Shown in pieces: positions 1 to 6,674 of a stretch of 64,000 bases of DNA; position 1 is the first letter of the stretch; every line of letters starts with the position of its first letter. This DNA is from a bacterium (GTDB taxonomy: Bacteria > Hydrothermota > Tepidihabitantia > Tepidihabitantales > Tepidihabitantaceae). Where the stretch lies: assembly GCA_035505375.1 (NCBI GenBank), contig DATJQV010000012.1, positions 44,600 to 108,599 on the forward strand, given 5' to 3'. Made by a program: the position numbers and the translations under genes. The notes below the pieces were generated by a model. It saw only the letters and a list, made by a program, of their open reading frames with translations, had not been told where the DNA came from and made no database searches.

Positions 1-2
1 AT

Positions 3-635
3 CGCAACGCGGCTCTGGCGGCACGGGCCCAGTTGCTGGCGACACAGGCCAACCTCTCAGCCGTGCAGTCGCGCGCGAGCCTGGCTGATTCCAGCCTGGC
101 CCGGCTGCGCCGGTTGTTCGCGGCGGGCAACCTGTCGCGCCAGGAGATGGACAAGACCGAGTCCGACGCCAGGGCTGCTGACGACGCGCTGGCGGCGGCC
201 CGCACGGCGGTCGACGCCGCCAGGGCGCAGGCTGACATCGCGGCTGAGAGATTGAGCGACTGCACCGTCACTGCCCCGATCGCGGGCACGGCCTCAGTCG
301 TCGCATTCCGGGTCGGCGAAACCGTGATTGCGGGCTCGACACCGGTGACCATCATCGACCTCAACCAAACCTGGCTGACTGTCTACCTTGCGGAAAGACT
401 CCTGGGTCGCGTAAAACTCGGCGACTCCTGCCGGGTGCGCGTTGACGCCTACCCGAAGCGCGACTTCAAAGGCGTTCTGTCCTTCATCGCCGACAAAGCC
501 GAGTTCACGCCCAAGGATATCCAGACCAAAGAGGAACGCATCAACCAGGTCTATCGGGTGAAGATAACGCTCCCGAATCCCGACCGCATCCTCAAACCCG
601 GCATGCCCGCAGACGCCTACCTGAGCCTGCACTAG
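3..635 (+). CDS. HlyD-family membrane fusion protein (5'-truncated)
   Basis: This is the C-terminal part of a periplasmic adaptor of a tripartite efflux or type I secretion pump. The frame is open to the window edge, so the true start lies outside. An Ala/Arg/Leu-rich alpha-hairpin (about residues 1-85) is followed by the second half of the lipoyl domain (DCTVTAPIAGTA), a beta-barrel segment (GDSCRVRVDAYP) and a typical C-terminal end (RILKPGMPADAYL). It links an inner-membrane transporter to an outer-membrane channel; the partners are not in the window. Its stop lies 2 nt before the next gene, suggesting co-transcription. The family is clear; the substrate cannot be told. Confidence 0.88.
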   Translation, partial: RNAALAARAQLLATQANLSAVQSRASLADSSLARLRRLFAAGNLSRQEMDKTESDARAADDALAAARTAVDAARAQADIAAERLSDCTVTAPIAGTASVVAFRVGETVIAGSTPVTIIDLNQTWLTVYLAERLLGRVKLGDSCRVRVDAYPKRDFKGVLSFIADKAEFTPKDIQTKEERINQVYRVKITLPNPDRILKPGMPADAYLSLH

Positions 636-637
636 TC

Positions 638-1744
638 TTGTCCATCCGCATTCCGCTCTACGACACCGTCACCGAGAACCGGCAGTTCGCGGGCGACTTC
701 CACGAAGCACTCGAGCGGGTTCTCGCTTCCGGTCGATTCGCGCTCGGAAACGAGTTGGCGACCTACGAATCCTCGCTGGCAGAGTATTGCGGAACGGCTC
801 AAGCCGTAGGAGTCAAAAGTGGGACTGATGCCCTGGTACTGACGTTGAAGGCGCTTGGCGTCGGCAAAGGGGACGAAGTCATTACCACCTCCTTCACATT
901 CTTTGCCAGCGTTGAGGCCATCATGCAGGTCGGCGCGAAGCCGGTCTTCGCCGACATCGAACCCGGCACTCTCTGCCTCTCGCCCGACGCCTGCGCTGCG
1001 GCCATGACGCCCGCGACCAGGGCGGTAATGCTGGTCCACGTATTCGGACACTGTGCCAACATCGAGTGCTTCACTTCCCTCTGTCAGGAGAACAACATCG
1101 CCCTCATCGAGGATGCGGCACAGGCACTCGGGGCCACCTGGAAAGAACGCAAGCTCGGCTCATTCGGCGCAACCGGGACTTTCAGCTTCTACCCGACCAA
1201 GAACCTCGGCGCGTTGGGCGATGCGGGCGCAATCGTCACATCGGACGAGGAGCTTGCGGAAAGGCTGAGACAACTCCGTTCCCATGGCCGGGCCGAAAAC
1301 GGACGGCATGTCTCCCTGGGATACAACTCGCACCTGGACGAACTGCAGGCCGCCTTCCTGCAGATCAAACTCACGCGACTCGACGCCGAGCTGGCCCGGA
1401 GGCGTGAGCTTGCAGCTCGCTACGATGCGGACCTGCCGCCTGAGGCCATGCCGGTACGCGGTGCAAACGGCTGCCGGTCAAACTACCACCAATACGCGAT
1501 TAGAACCGACCGCCGTGATGCGCTCAGACAGTCCCTCTTGGAACAGGGCATCGGAACCGGCGACTACTATCCCGTACCTGCCCACTCGGAACCGGCGGCG
1601 GCGGCGGCCGGCCCGTTCCGGCCGCTACCCGAGTCGGAACGTGCCTGCAAGGAAGTGCTCACTCTGCCGATCCGGCCGAGCCTGACCGACGAGCAGCAGA
1701 AGACAGTTATTGATGCGGTTCGGCGGTTCTTCGCCGGAGTCTAA
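638..1744 (+). CDS. DegT/DnrJ/EryC1/StrS-family PLP aminotransferase
   Basis: A 368-residue PLP-dependent enzyme that in this family transaminates keto-sugar nucleotides for surface glycans or antibiotics. The PLP lysine is K188 in FSFYPTKNLGALGD. Other family motifs are SGTDALVLTL near residue 55, TSFTFFAS, EDAAQALGA around residues 158-166 and GYNSHLDELQAAFL. Full length for the family. TTG start only 2 nt after the adaptor stop, with no separate ribosome site visible, so translation is probably coupled. No sugar-nucleotide partner genes lie next to it, so the substrate is unknown. Confidence 0.93.
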   Translation: MSIRIPLYDTVTENRQFAGDFHEALERVLASGRFALGNELATYESSLAEYCGTAQAVGVKSGTDALVLTLKALGVGKGDEVITTSFTFFASVEAIMQVGAKPVFADIEPGTLCLSPDACAAAMTPATRAVMLVHVFGHCANIECFTSLCQENNIALIEDAAQALGATWKERKLGSFGATGTFSFYPTKNLGALGDAGAIVTSDEELAERLRQLRSHGRAENGRHVSLGYNSHLDELQAAFLQIKLTRLDAELARRRELAARYDADLPPEAMPVRGANGCRSNYHQYAIRTDRRDALRQSLLEQGIGTGDYYPVPAHSEPAAAAAGPFRPLPESERACKEVLTLPIRPSLTDEQQKTVIDAVRRFFAGV

Positions 1745-1752
1745 GAGCCAGC

Positions 1753-2016
1753 CTACTTGCCGGCTTTGCGCCGGCTACGGACTTCTTCCTGCTTCGCTTC
1801 AGCAATATCGCCGATCTGCCTGAGCAGCTCCAGGTTCTCCTCCGCCTCTTTCTGGTCGAGTATCTGGATAGCGAACCCGGCGTGGACAATGACGTAGTCC
1901 CCGACCTTCGCGTCGGGCGTCATCATGATTGACACTTCCCGCTGAATGCCGCCGACCTCGCCGACCGCATCGGTGCCGTTGACGGAGACTAGTCTAAGAG
2001 GAACTGCGAGACACAT
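1753..2016 (-). CDS. hypC: HypC/HybG/HupF hydrogenase maturation chaperone
   Basis: An 87-residue protein starting MCLAVPLRL, the HypC signature in which Cys2 coordinates the Fe(CN)2CO precursor during [NiFe]-hydrogenase assembly together with HypD. The small OB-like body (EVGGIQREVSIM, VGDYVIVHAGFAIQ) is complete, followed by a charged helical tail (KEAEENLELLRQIGDI) and a basic end. No hypA, B, D, E, F or hydrogenase structural gene is in the window. It is convergent with the aminotransferase. An octamer repeat array lies directly upstream of its start. Confidence 0.93.
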   Translation of the reverse strand: MCLAVPLRLVSVNGTDAVGEVGGIQREVSIMMTPDAKVGDYVIVHAGFAIQILDQKEAEENLELLRQIGDIAEAKQEEVRSRRKAGK

Positions 2017-2026
2017 ATCAACGAAG

Positions 2027-2060
2027 AGGGTTCAAGGATTCTAGGGTTCGAGGGTTCAAG
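2027..2060. repeat. Octamer array, left flank of four-helix-bundle gene
   Basis: Four consecutive 8-bp units in exact phase: AGGGTTCA, AGGATTCT, AGGGTTCG, AGGGTTCA. The stop codon of the four-helix-bundle gene lies inside the array. A related array of opposite orientation lies on the other side of that gene (2459-2499). Confidence 0.8.
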
Positions 2061-2427
2061 TGGCGGAACGCCTTTGCTGCAACGACCTTATAAGCGCCTT
2101 GAGTAGTCGCTCGACGTCGCCAATATCGCCTTTGGCTCGCATCGACTGATCAAGCTTCAGAAAACCGAGGTCAGCAGCCAGCAGAATCTGGGTCTCTAGT
2201 TCACAGAGTGACGCATATGCGATGTGTAACGACTGAAGATACTCGCCCGTTGACCTTCTGCCGTACCCCTCGGCGATGTTGGATGGTACCGATACGGCAG
2301 CCCGCCTGATTTGCGACACCAGGCCGTACCGCTCCTCTGCGGGGAGACCTGAGGTCAGGCGGTACGTCTCAAGACATAGCTGATAAGCCCGCTGCCATAC
2401 CGTCAAGTCCTTGTAGCTCCTCAGCAT
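2056..2427 (-). CDS. Four-helix-bundle protein (23S rRNA intervening-sequence protein family)
   Basis: A 123-residue all-helical protein with the family hallmarks LTVWQRAYQL near the N-terminus, SQIRRAAVSVPSNIAEGYGR around residues 39-58 and a C-terminal LLKALIRSL helix. Homologues are found inside intervening sequences of some 23S rRNA genes and also as stand-alone genes; function is unknown. Here it stands alone and is framed by octamer arrays of opposite orientation (2027-2060 and 2459-2499), which suggests it could be the cargo of a small mobile unit. That last point is inference. Confidence 0.88.
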   Translation of the reverse strand: MLRSYKDLTVWQRAYQLCLETYRLTSGLPAEERYGLVSQIRRAAVSVPSNIAEGYGRRSTGEYLQSLHIAYASLCELETQILLAADLGFLKLDQSMRAKGDIGDVERLLKALIRSLQQRRSAT

Positions 2428-2458
2428 CCTTCTGCCCGCCCACTCGTCCGATCCTTCA

Positions 2459-2499
2459 CCCTGGACCCCTTGAACCCTCGACCACTGGAACCCGTTCTC
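2459..2499. repeat. Octamer array, right flank of four-helix-bundle gene
   Basis: C-rich units with 8-bp spacing (GGACCCCT, TGAACCCT, CGACCACT, GGAACCCG). Read on the other strand it resembles the GGGTTC units of the 2027-2060 array, so the two form an inverted pair around the gene. A similar sequence recurs at 60345-60390. Confidence 0.72.
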
Positions 2500-3763
2500 A
2501 TGTCTTCAGCGGCTTCTTCTCCGCCGCCGGGAACAGAACGTTGTTCAGTATCAACCGGTAGCCCGGCGAATTCTTGTGCAGGGAGAGGTCGGTCGGCGGG
2601 TCGTGCACCCGGTGCGCGTAGTCTTCAGGGTCGTGCCCGCCAAAGAACGTGAACGTGCCCTTGCCGTAGTTGCCATGGATGTACTGCACTTCCTCGGTAT
2701 TCGCTACCTCACCCAGGTTGAGCACGTCTTTCTTGATGAGGGTGCGTCGGAATCCGCAGGTCTGACCCAGAAACTCCTTCACCAGCCCGACGTGGTCCTG
2801 CACAAGCATGCAGGGCACCGGGTCGTACTTGGCTGAAAAGTCGAACAGCGAGATGTAGACGTTCGGCCCGCGGGCGGTGGCTTCGATATAGGTGTTGATG
2901 TCCGAGTGGTCGTAGAGCATCGCGTCGGTGTACACGTGGAAGTTCTCAAACGCGAGGCAGCCATTGTAGTCCAGCTTGGACGCGTAGCCCGGGTCAATGC
3001 CGTCGCCGTCGAATACCGCGTCGCAGATGTCCGTGTTACGCGCGGCCCAGCCTACATCAATCGTCTCGGTGGCTGAACACATCGCGAACAGCATGCCGCC
3101 GTTTTCCACGTACTTGTGTATCATGTCCACGACTGCCAGGTCCATCTGGCTGACCTTCTTGTACCCAAGCTCGGCCGCGGTCTTGACGTTCAGGGCGACG
3201 TCGCGCTGGTACCAGTTCTCCTGCCGGTATGAACCGTAGAACTTGCCGTACTGGCCGGTGAAGTCCTCATGGTGCAGGTGCAGCCAGTCGTAGCCCGTGA
3301 GCTTGCCCTGCAGGACCTCCTTGTCCCAGAGCACGTCGTACTTGATGCCGGCATAATCCAGAGCCAGCCGGACCGCGTCGTCCCAGGGTTCCTCAGTCGG
3401 CGGCGCATAGACCGCAATCTTGGTTGCCCGCTCCAGCTTTATCGATTCCATGTTGCTCTTCTCGATAGTCGAACGAATCTGCACGACCTCATCCGGCCCG
3501 ACCGTCTGATACGCCACACCATTGAGCTGGCATTCTCGCTCCGCCTGCTGCTCAGGCGGGAGCAGAAAAGACCCGCCACGATAGTTGAGAAGCCACTCTG
3601 CCTTCTGGCCGCGCTGCAGCAGACGGTAGACGACTCCATAAGCCTTCAGATGGTCGGTCTGAGTCAGGTCCATCGGTATCAGCACCATTGTCTGCGCCGA
3701 CAGAGCCGTGAACAAGGCCAACGCAACGAGCAAGAGCGACGCCTTTCGTCGCAACCCGGGCAT
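2498..3763 (-). CDS. Secreted protein, glutamine-amidotransferase-like fold, function unknown
   Basis: A 421-residue protein with a signal peptide (MPGLRRKASLLLVALALF, cleavage near ALSAQ). From memory, database homologues are often labelled asparagine synthetase B, but no ATP-pyrophosphatase or N-terminal nucleophile motif is visible. The body has a class I glutamine-amidotransferase/ThuA-like flavour (KIAVYAPP, YDWLHLHHEDF, YVENGGMLFAMCSATETID, FTFFGGHDPEDY), which is a weak inference. The ATG at 3763 is preferred: a GTG at 3784 would add seven residues encoded by a heptamer array. Even the ATG lies in that array, so the repeat supplies the translation start. Confidence 0.68.
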   Translation of the reverse strand: MPGLRRKASLLLVALALFTALSAQTMVLIPMDLTQTDHLKAYGVVYRLLQRGQKAEWLLNYRGGSFLLPPEQQAERECQLNGVAYQTVGPDEVVQIRSTIEKSNMESIKLERATKIAVYAPPTEEPWDDAVRLALDYAGIKYDVLWDKEVLQGKLTGYDWLHLHHEDFTGQYGKFYGSYRQENWYQRDVALNVKTAAELGYKKVSQMDLAVVDMIHKYVENGGMLFAMCSATETIDVGWAARNTDICDAVFDGDGIDPGYASKLDYNGCLAFENFHVYTDAMLYDHSDINTYIEATARGPNVYISLFDFSAKYDPVPCMLVQDHVGLVKEFLGQTCGFRRTLIKKDVLNLGEVANTEEVQYIHGNYGKGTFTFFGGHDPEDYAHRVHDPPTDLSLHKNSPGYRLILNNVLFPAAEKKPLKT

Positions 3764-3794
3764 TCTGAATTCTGGATTCTGCACTCTGGATTCT
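3760..3794. repeat. Heptamer array over a start codon
   Basis: Five 7-bp units in phase (GCATTCT, GAATTCT, GGATTCT, GCACTCT, GGATTCT). The minus-strand start codon of the secreted protein gene is inside the first unit. Confidence 0.85.
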
Positions 3795-3796
3795 CT

Positions 3797-4735
3797 CTAG
3801 ACCGTGATATGCGTCCCGGCCCTGCCGGCCAGCGCTTCGGCCAGATGGTCCGGATCGGTGACTATGACCTCTTTGCCACCGTGTTCGAGGAAATCGAGCG
3901 CCGCCTCGACCTTGGGGCCCATGCTGCCGGAGGGAAACTGCTTGGCGGCCAGATACTCTCGCATCTCAGCAACTGAGACGTGGCCCAACGGGCTTTGGTT
4001 TGCCTGCCCGTAGTTCACATAGACCTGCTCTACCGCGGTCGATATCACCAGCCGCTCGGCCCCGAGCTCCGCCGCCAGCAGACTCGAAGCGAGGTCCTTG
4101 TCTATCACGGCCGCCACACCCTTCAGCATCCCATTGTCTCGGACCACCGGTATCCCTCCTCCGCCGCACGCAATCACGACCGCGCCGGACTGAAGGAGCG
4201 ACTCGACCTCCGGCTTCTCCACGACATCCACCGGACGCGGCGACGCCACCAACCTCCTGAAACCGCGGCCTGCGTCTTCGCGCAGGACCCAACCGAGCTC
4301 ACGCTCAAGCCTTGCCGCCTCGCCTTTGGTGTAGAAAGGTCCGACCGGCTTCGACGGATGCTGGAACGCCGGATCAGCCGCGTTGACGACCACCTGCGTG
4401 ACGACGGTCACGACCGGCTTCGCGATGCCGCGCTGCCGGAACTCGTTGTCCAGCGACTGCTGAATCATGTACCCGATTTCCGCCTGCGTCTGGGCGTTGC
4501 AGGCATCAAGCGGGACCTCGGGCAGGCGGTTGCGGGCAAGGTGCGACCGAATGAGGATGAACCCGACCTGAGGCCCGTTGCCGTGCGTGACGACGACGCC
4601 GTGACCGGCCTCGACGATGTCGGCAACATGCCGGCACGTAAGCGCGGTGGTCGCGAGCTGGTCGGTGAACGAGCTGCGGCTCTCCGACCGAATCAGGGAG
4701 TTGCCGCCGATAGCCAGCACAGTCATGGGATTCAT
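3797..4735 (-). CDS. arcC: Carbamate kinase
   Basis: A 312-residue cytoplasmic kinase that interconverts carbamoyl phosphate + ADP and carbamate + ATP. Motifs: AIGGNSLI (phosphate loop), VVTHGNGPQVG around residues 48-58, VIACGGGGIPVV, AVIDKDLAS and SGSMGPKVEAA near the C-terminus. Full length for the amino-acid-kinase fold enzyme. No arginine deiminase or ornithine carbamoyltransferase gene lies beside it, so the source of carbamoyl phosphate is not shown here. A promoter-like TTGATT-16-TAACCT lies only 9 nt ahead of the ATG. The next gene downstream follows within about 35 bp. Confidence 0.95.
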   Translation of the reverse strand: MNPMTVLAIGGNSLIRSESRSSFTDQLATTALTCRHVADIVEAGHGVVVTHGNGPQVGFILIRSHLARNRLPEVPLDACNAQTQAEIGYMIQQSLDNEFRQRGIAKPVVTVVTQVVVNAADPAFQHPSKPVGPFYTKGEAARLERELGWVLREDAGRGFRRLVASPRPVDVVEKPEVESLLQSGAVVIACGGGGIPVVRDNGMLKGVAAVIDKDLASSLLAAELGAERLVISTAVEQVYVNYGQANQSPLGHVSVAEMREYLAAKQFPSGSMGPKVEAALDFLEHGGKEVIVTDPDHLAEALAGRAGTHITV

Positions 4736-4744
4736 CAGACCTAT

Positions 4745-4772
4745 AGGTTATCACAACGGCCAGAGGAATCAA
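4745..4772 (-). promoter_or_regulatory. Promoter of arcC
   Basis: Minus-strand -35 TTGATT (4767-4772) and -10 TAACCT (4745-4750), spacer 16 bp. The distance from the -10 to the ATG at 4735 is 9 nt, implying a leader of only a few nucleotides. Confidence 0.5.
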
Positions 4773-4792
4773 GACCACCAACGGGCTAAACC

Positions 4793-4905
4793 CGAATGAC
4801 GAAGCACGAAGACCGAATGAAACTCGAATGCAGGCAAACGGTGAATTCAGGCATTCGGGCTTCAATCGTCATTCGGACTTCGAGCTTCGGGATTCTGCCT
4901 CGGCC
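4793..4905. repeat. Inverted pair of 8-bp-period arrays
   Basis: A left arm with CGAATGAC, GAAGCACG, AAGACCGA-type units and a right arm with ATTCGGGC, TTCAATCG, TCATTCGG, ACTTCGAG-type units. The arms are roughly complementary, so the stretch could fold as a hairpin built from octamers. It ends just before the rnpB promoter. Confidence 0.65.
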
Positions 4906-4911
4906 GCCTGC

Positions 4912-4939
4912 TTGCTATCGCAGGGAGTCGGGCTAGAAT
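4912..4939 (+). promoter_or_regulatory. Promoter of rnpB
   Basis: TTGCTA (4912-4917), 16-bp spacer, TAGAAT (4934-4939). The expected start near 4946 coincides with the first base of the P1 helix of RNase P RNA. Confidence 0.7.
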
Positions 4940-4943
4940 TGAG

Positions 4944-5386
4944 CCGGAGGCGGGTCGGACGGTCGCCCCCAACCAACGCCGAACGCCAAACGCCGATGTC
5001 CGAAGTTCTGAAATCGGAGTTCGGAGTTTGCACTTCGGAGTTGCCACGGGGGAGGAAAGTCCGAGCACCGCGGGCGAGGCACTCGTTAAGAGCGAGGCTG
5101 CGGGTCGGAAACGGCCCGTGGACGGACAGTGTCACAGAAACCACACCGCCGCGTGCTTGCACGCGGCAAGGGTGAAAAAGTGCGGTAAGAGCGCACTATT
5201 CCGAATGGCGACATCCGGAATGGAAAAACCCTGCCCGGTGCAAGACCAACATGAGAACCGGACTGGCCCGGTCCATTCAAGTTCTCGGGTAGGTCGCTTG
5301 AGACGTGCGGGCAACCGCGCGCCCAGATAAATGACCGTCACCCGGCTTGCCGGGGACAGAACTCGGCTTACAGACCCGCCTCCAAT
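4944..5386 (+). ncRNA. rnpB: RNase P RNA
   Basis: The catalytic RNA that removes tRNA 5' leaders. Universal landmarks are present in order: GAGGAAAGTCCG near 5052, ACAGAAACCAC near 5131, AAGGGTGAAAAAGTGCGG near 5170, TGCAAGACCAAC near 5240, the GGTAGGTCGCTTGAG block near 5290, CCCAGATAAATGACCGTC near 5322 and ACAGAACTCGGCTTA near 5356. P1 is closed by GGAGGCGGGTC (4946-4956) and its exact complement (5373-5383), giving about 443 nt of the type A architecture. The P3 region is enlarged by ten in-phase heptamers (4975-5044), which is odd for such an essential RNA. Confidence 0.95.
4975..5044 (+). repeat. Heptamer array inside the RNase P RNA P3 region
   Basis: Ten successive 7-bp units without a phase slip: AACGCCG, AACGCCA, AACGCCG, ATGTCCG, AAGTTCT, GAAATCG, GAGTTCG, GAGTTTG, CACTTCG, GAGTTGC. 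It sits between the P2/P3 strand and the conserved GAGGAAAGTCC block. Confidence 0.85.
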
Positions 5387-5820
5387 CTGCTTTGTGTCCC
5401 ATGCCGTGAGATGCCGGAGGCCGGTTCGCGTCCCGAGCCGGCCGCACGAGTCGCAGCGGGAGTCGCGGTCGGAGTCGCCCTCAGAGTCCCCCCGCAAGTC
5501 CTCACCCATTTCACCTCAGGAGTCGCCTCCGCAATCGCCTTCCACACGACGAGGCAAGTGACCTTCCGAATCGGACGGCGAGTCCCAGCCGGAATCGCAC
5601 ACAGACTCACCATCGCAATCGCCGCCAGAACCAACCCAAGAATTACCGTCCTTGTCGCTTTGCATGTCGCCGTCCGAATCACCCCGGGAACCGTTCCCGG
5701 AACGGTTCCCAAGGCGACTCGCAATGCCGTCGCTCTTGTGATGCTCACGACCACCAACTCCGCTTCTTGCAATCACTTAGCCGACCCGCACGCCTCCCCG
5801 ACACCTAATTAGGGACAGTC
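5387..5820. repeat. 12-bp-period degenerate array 1 with flanks
   Basis: This gap between rnpB and the transposase holds about 26 units of exactly 12 bp (5421-5732), loosely NNNGARTCGCCN, for example CGGGAGTCGCGG, TCGGAGTCGCCC, CCGCAATCGCCT, CCGGAATCGCAC and TCGCAATCGCCG. Units differ widely but the spacing never slips. Because 12 is a multiple of 3 several frames stay open on both strands; I do not regard these as genes. The downstream flank ends in AGGGACAGTCACCCT, an imperfect palindrome just before the transposase promoter. Confidence 0.85.
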
Positions 5821-5830
5821 ACCCTATTTC

Positions 5831-5858
5831 TTGACATCAATCGATCTGTCGGTAGCAT
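5831..5858 (+). promoter_or_regulatory. Promoter of the RAYT transposase
   Basis: TTGACA (5831-5836), 16-bp spacer, TAGCAT (5853-5858). The -10 ends 6 nt before the GTG start, so the transcript is predicted to be leaderless. Confidence 0.72.
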
Positions 5859-5864
5859 CTGCGC

Positions 5865-6548
5865 GTGCCGAGAATAGCGCGGATCGTGGTTCCCGGTGTT
5901 CTGCACCACGTTACGCAACGCGGGAACAACCGGCAGGACGTATTCCTCACGGATGGTGACCGTGAGTTCTATCTCGGGCTACTGCGCAAGCGTTCCGCAC
6001 AATACGGATTGGAAGTGCTTGGATATTGCCTGATGACAAACCACGTCCATCTGCTCGTCAGGCCGCAGACGGCTGATGCCATAGCTCGGGCATTGGGGCG
6101 CACTCACTTCATCTACGCACAGCGATTCAATACGGAGCACTCCCGCAGCGGTCACTTGTGGCAGGCTCGTTTTTATTCCTGCCCTGCAGAGGAAACTACC
6201 CTCCTCGCCATCATGCGCTATATCGAGCAGAACCCGGTGCGTGCGCGTATCGTCACCCACGCCTGGGAGTACCCATGGTCAAGCGCTGCTTTGCACGTCG
6301 GCAGGCGGAAGGACTCGGGCATGATCGACGCAGCATCGTGGGCTAATCAGATTGCACCGGCCGAATGGCGCACGCTATTGCAGGAAGCTGAGGACGAGGG
6401 GCGCGTAACGGAGATCCGCCGCCGCACCATGATTGGCCGGCCGCTGGGCAGCCCTGAGTTTGTCAGCGAAGTCGAGGCGAAGTTAGACCGGCAGCTCGCC
6501 TATCGACGACCAGGCCGGCCGCGCAAGGCCGAGCCAGAGCAGCAGTAG
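5865..6548 (+). CDS. REP-associated tyrosine transposase (RAYT, Y1/HUH family)
   Basis: A 227-residue single-domain HUH endonuclease. Metal-binding histidines H60 and H62 lie in MTNHVHLL, the catalytic tyrosine is Y119 in MRYIEQNPVRA, and GNNRQDVFL and HLWQARFYS are family motifs. RAYTs act on REP palindromes and are usually single-copy, domesticated transposases rather than classical IS elements. No IS200/605-type ends are evident beside it, but GGGAC-type palindromes occur at 5814-5828, 10243-10282, 20289-20368 and 37483-37552 and are candidate substrates. The C-terminal tail is basic (RRPGRPRKAEPEQ). Confidence 0.93.
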   Translation: MPRIARIVVPGVLHHVTQRGNNRQDVFLTDGDREFYLGLLRKRSAQYGLEVLGYCLMTNHVHLLVRPQTADAIARALGRTHFIYAQRFNTEHSRSGHLWQARFYSCPAEETTLLAIMRYIEQNPVRARIVTHAWEYPWSSAALHVGRRKDSGMIDAASWANQIAPAEWRTLLQEAEDEGRVTEIRRRTMIGRPLGSPEFVSEVEAKLDRQLAYRRPGRPRKAEPEQQ

Positions 6549-6674
6549 CGCTCGTACCCAGGGCGCCCGGGGTGGGACCCAGAGCCGAAACTGGTTTGGC
6601 CCTATGGTAATCAATCGTCCCCGAAATCCCCGTCGGCAAATCCGCTCTGGCAAGCCCTGCGGATGAACCCGGGT

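Noticed and set aside
5411..5812. Open frames over array 1 on both strands
   Set aside because: Same cause; frames extend into RNase P RNA on one strand.
5865..6548. Complete IS200/IS605 element
   Set aside because: Protein is of the RAYT type and no typical left/right end hairpins or TnpB gene flank it.
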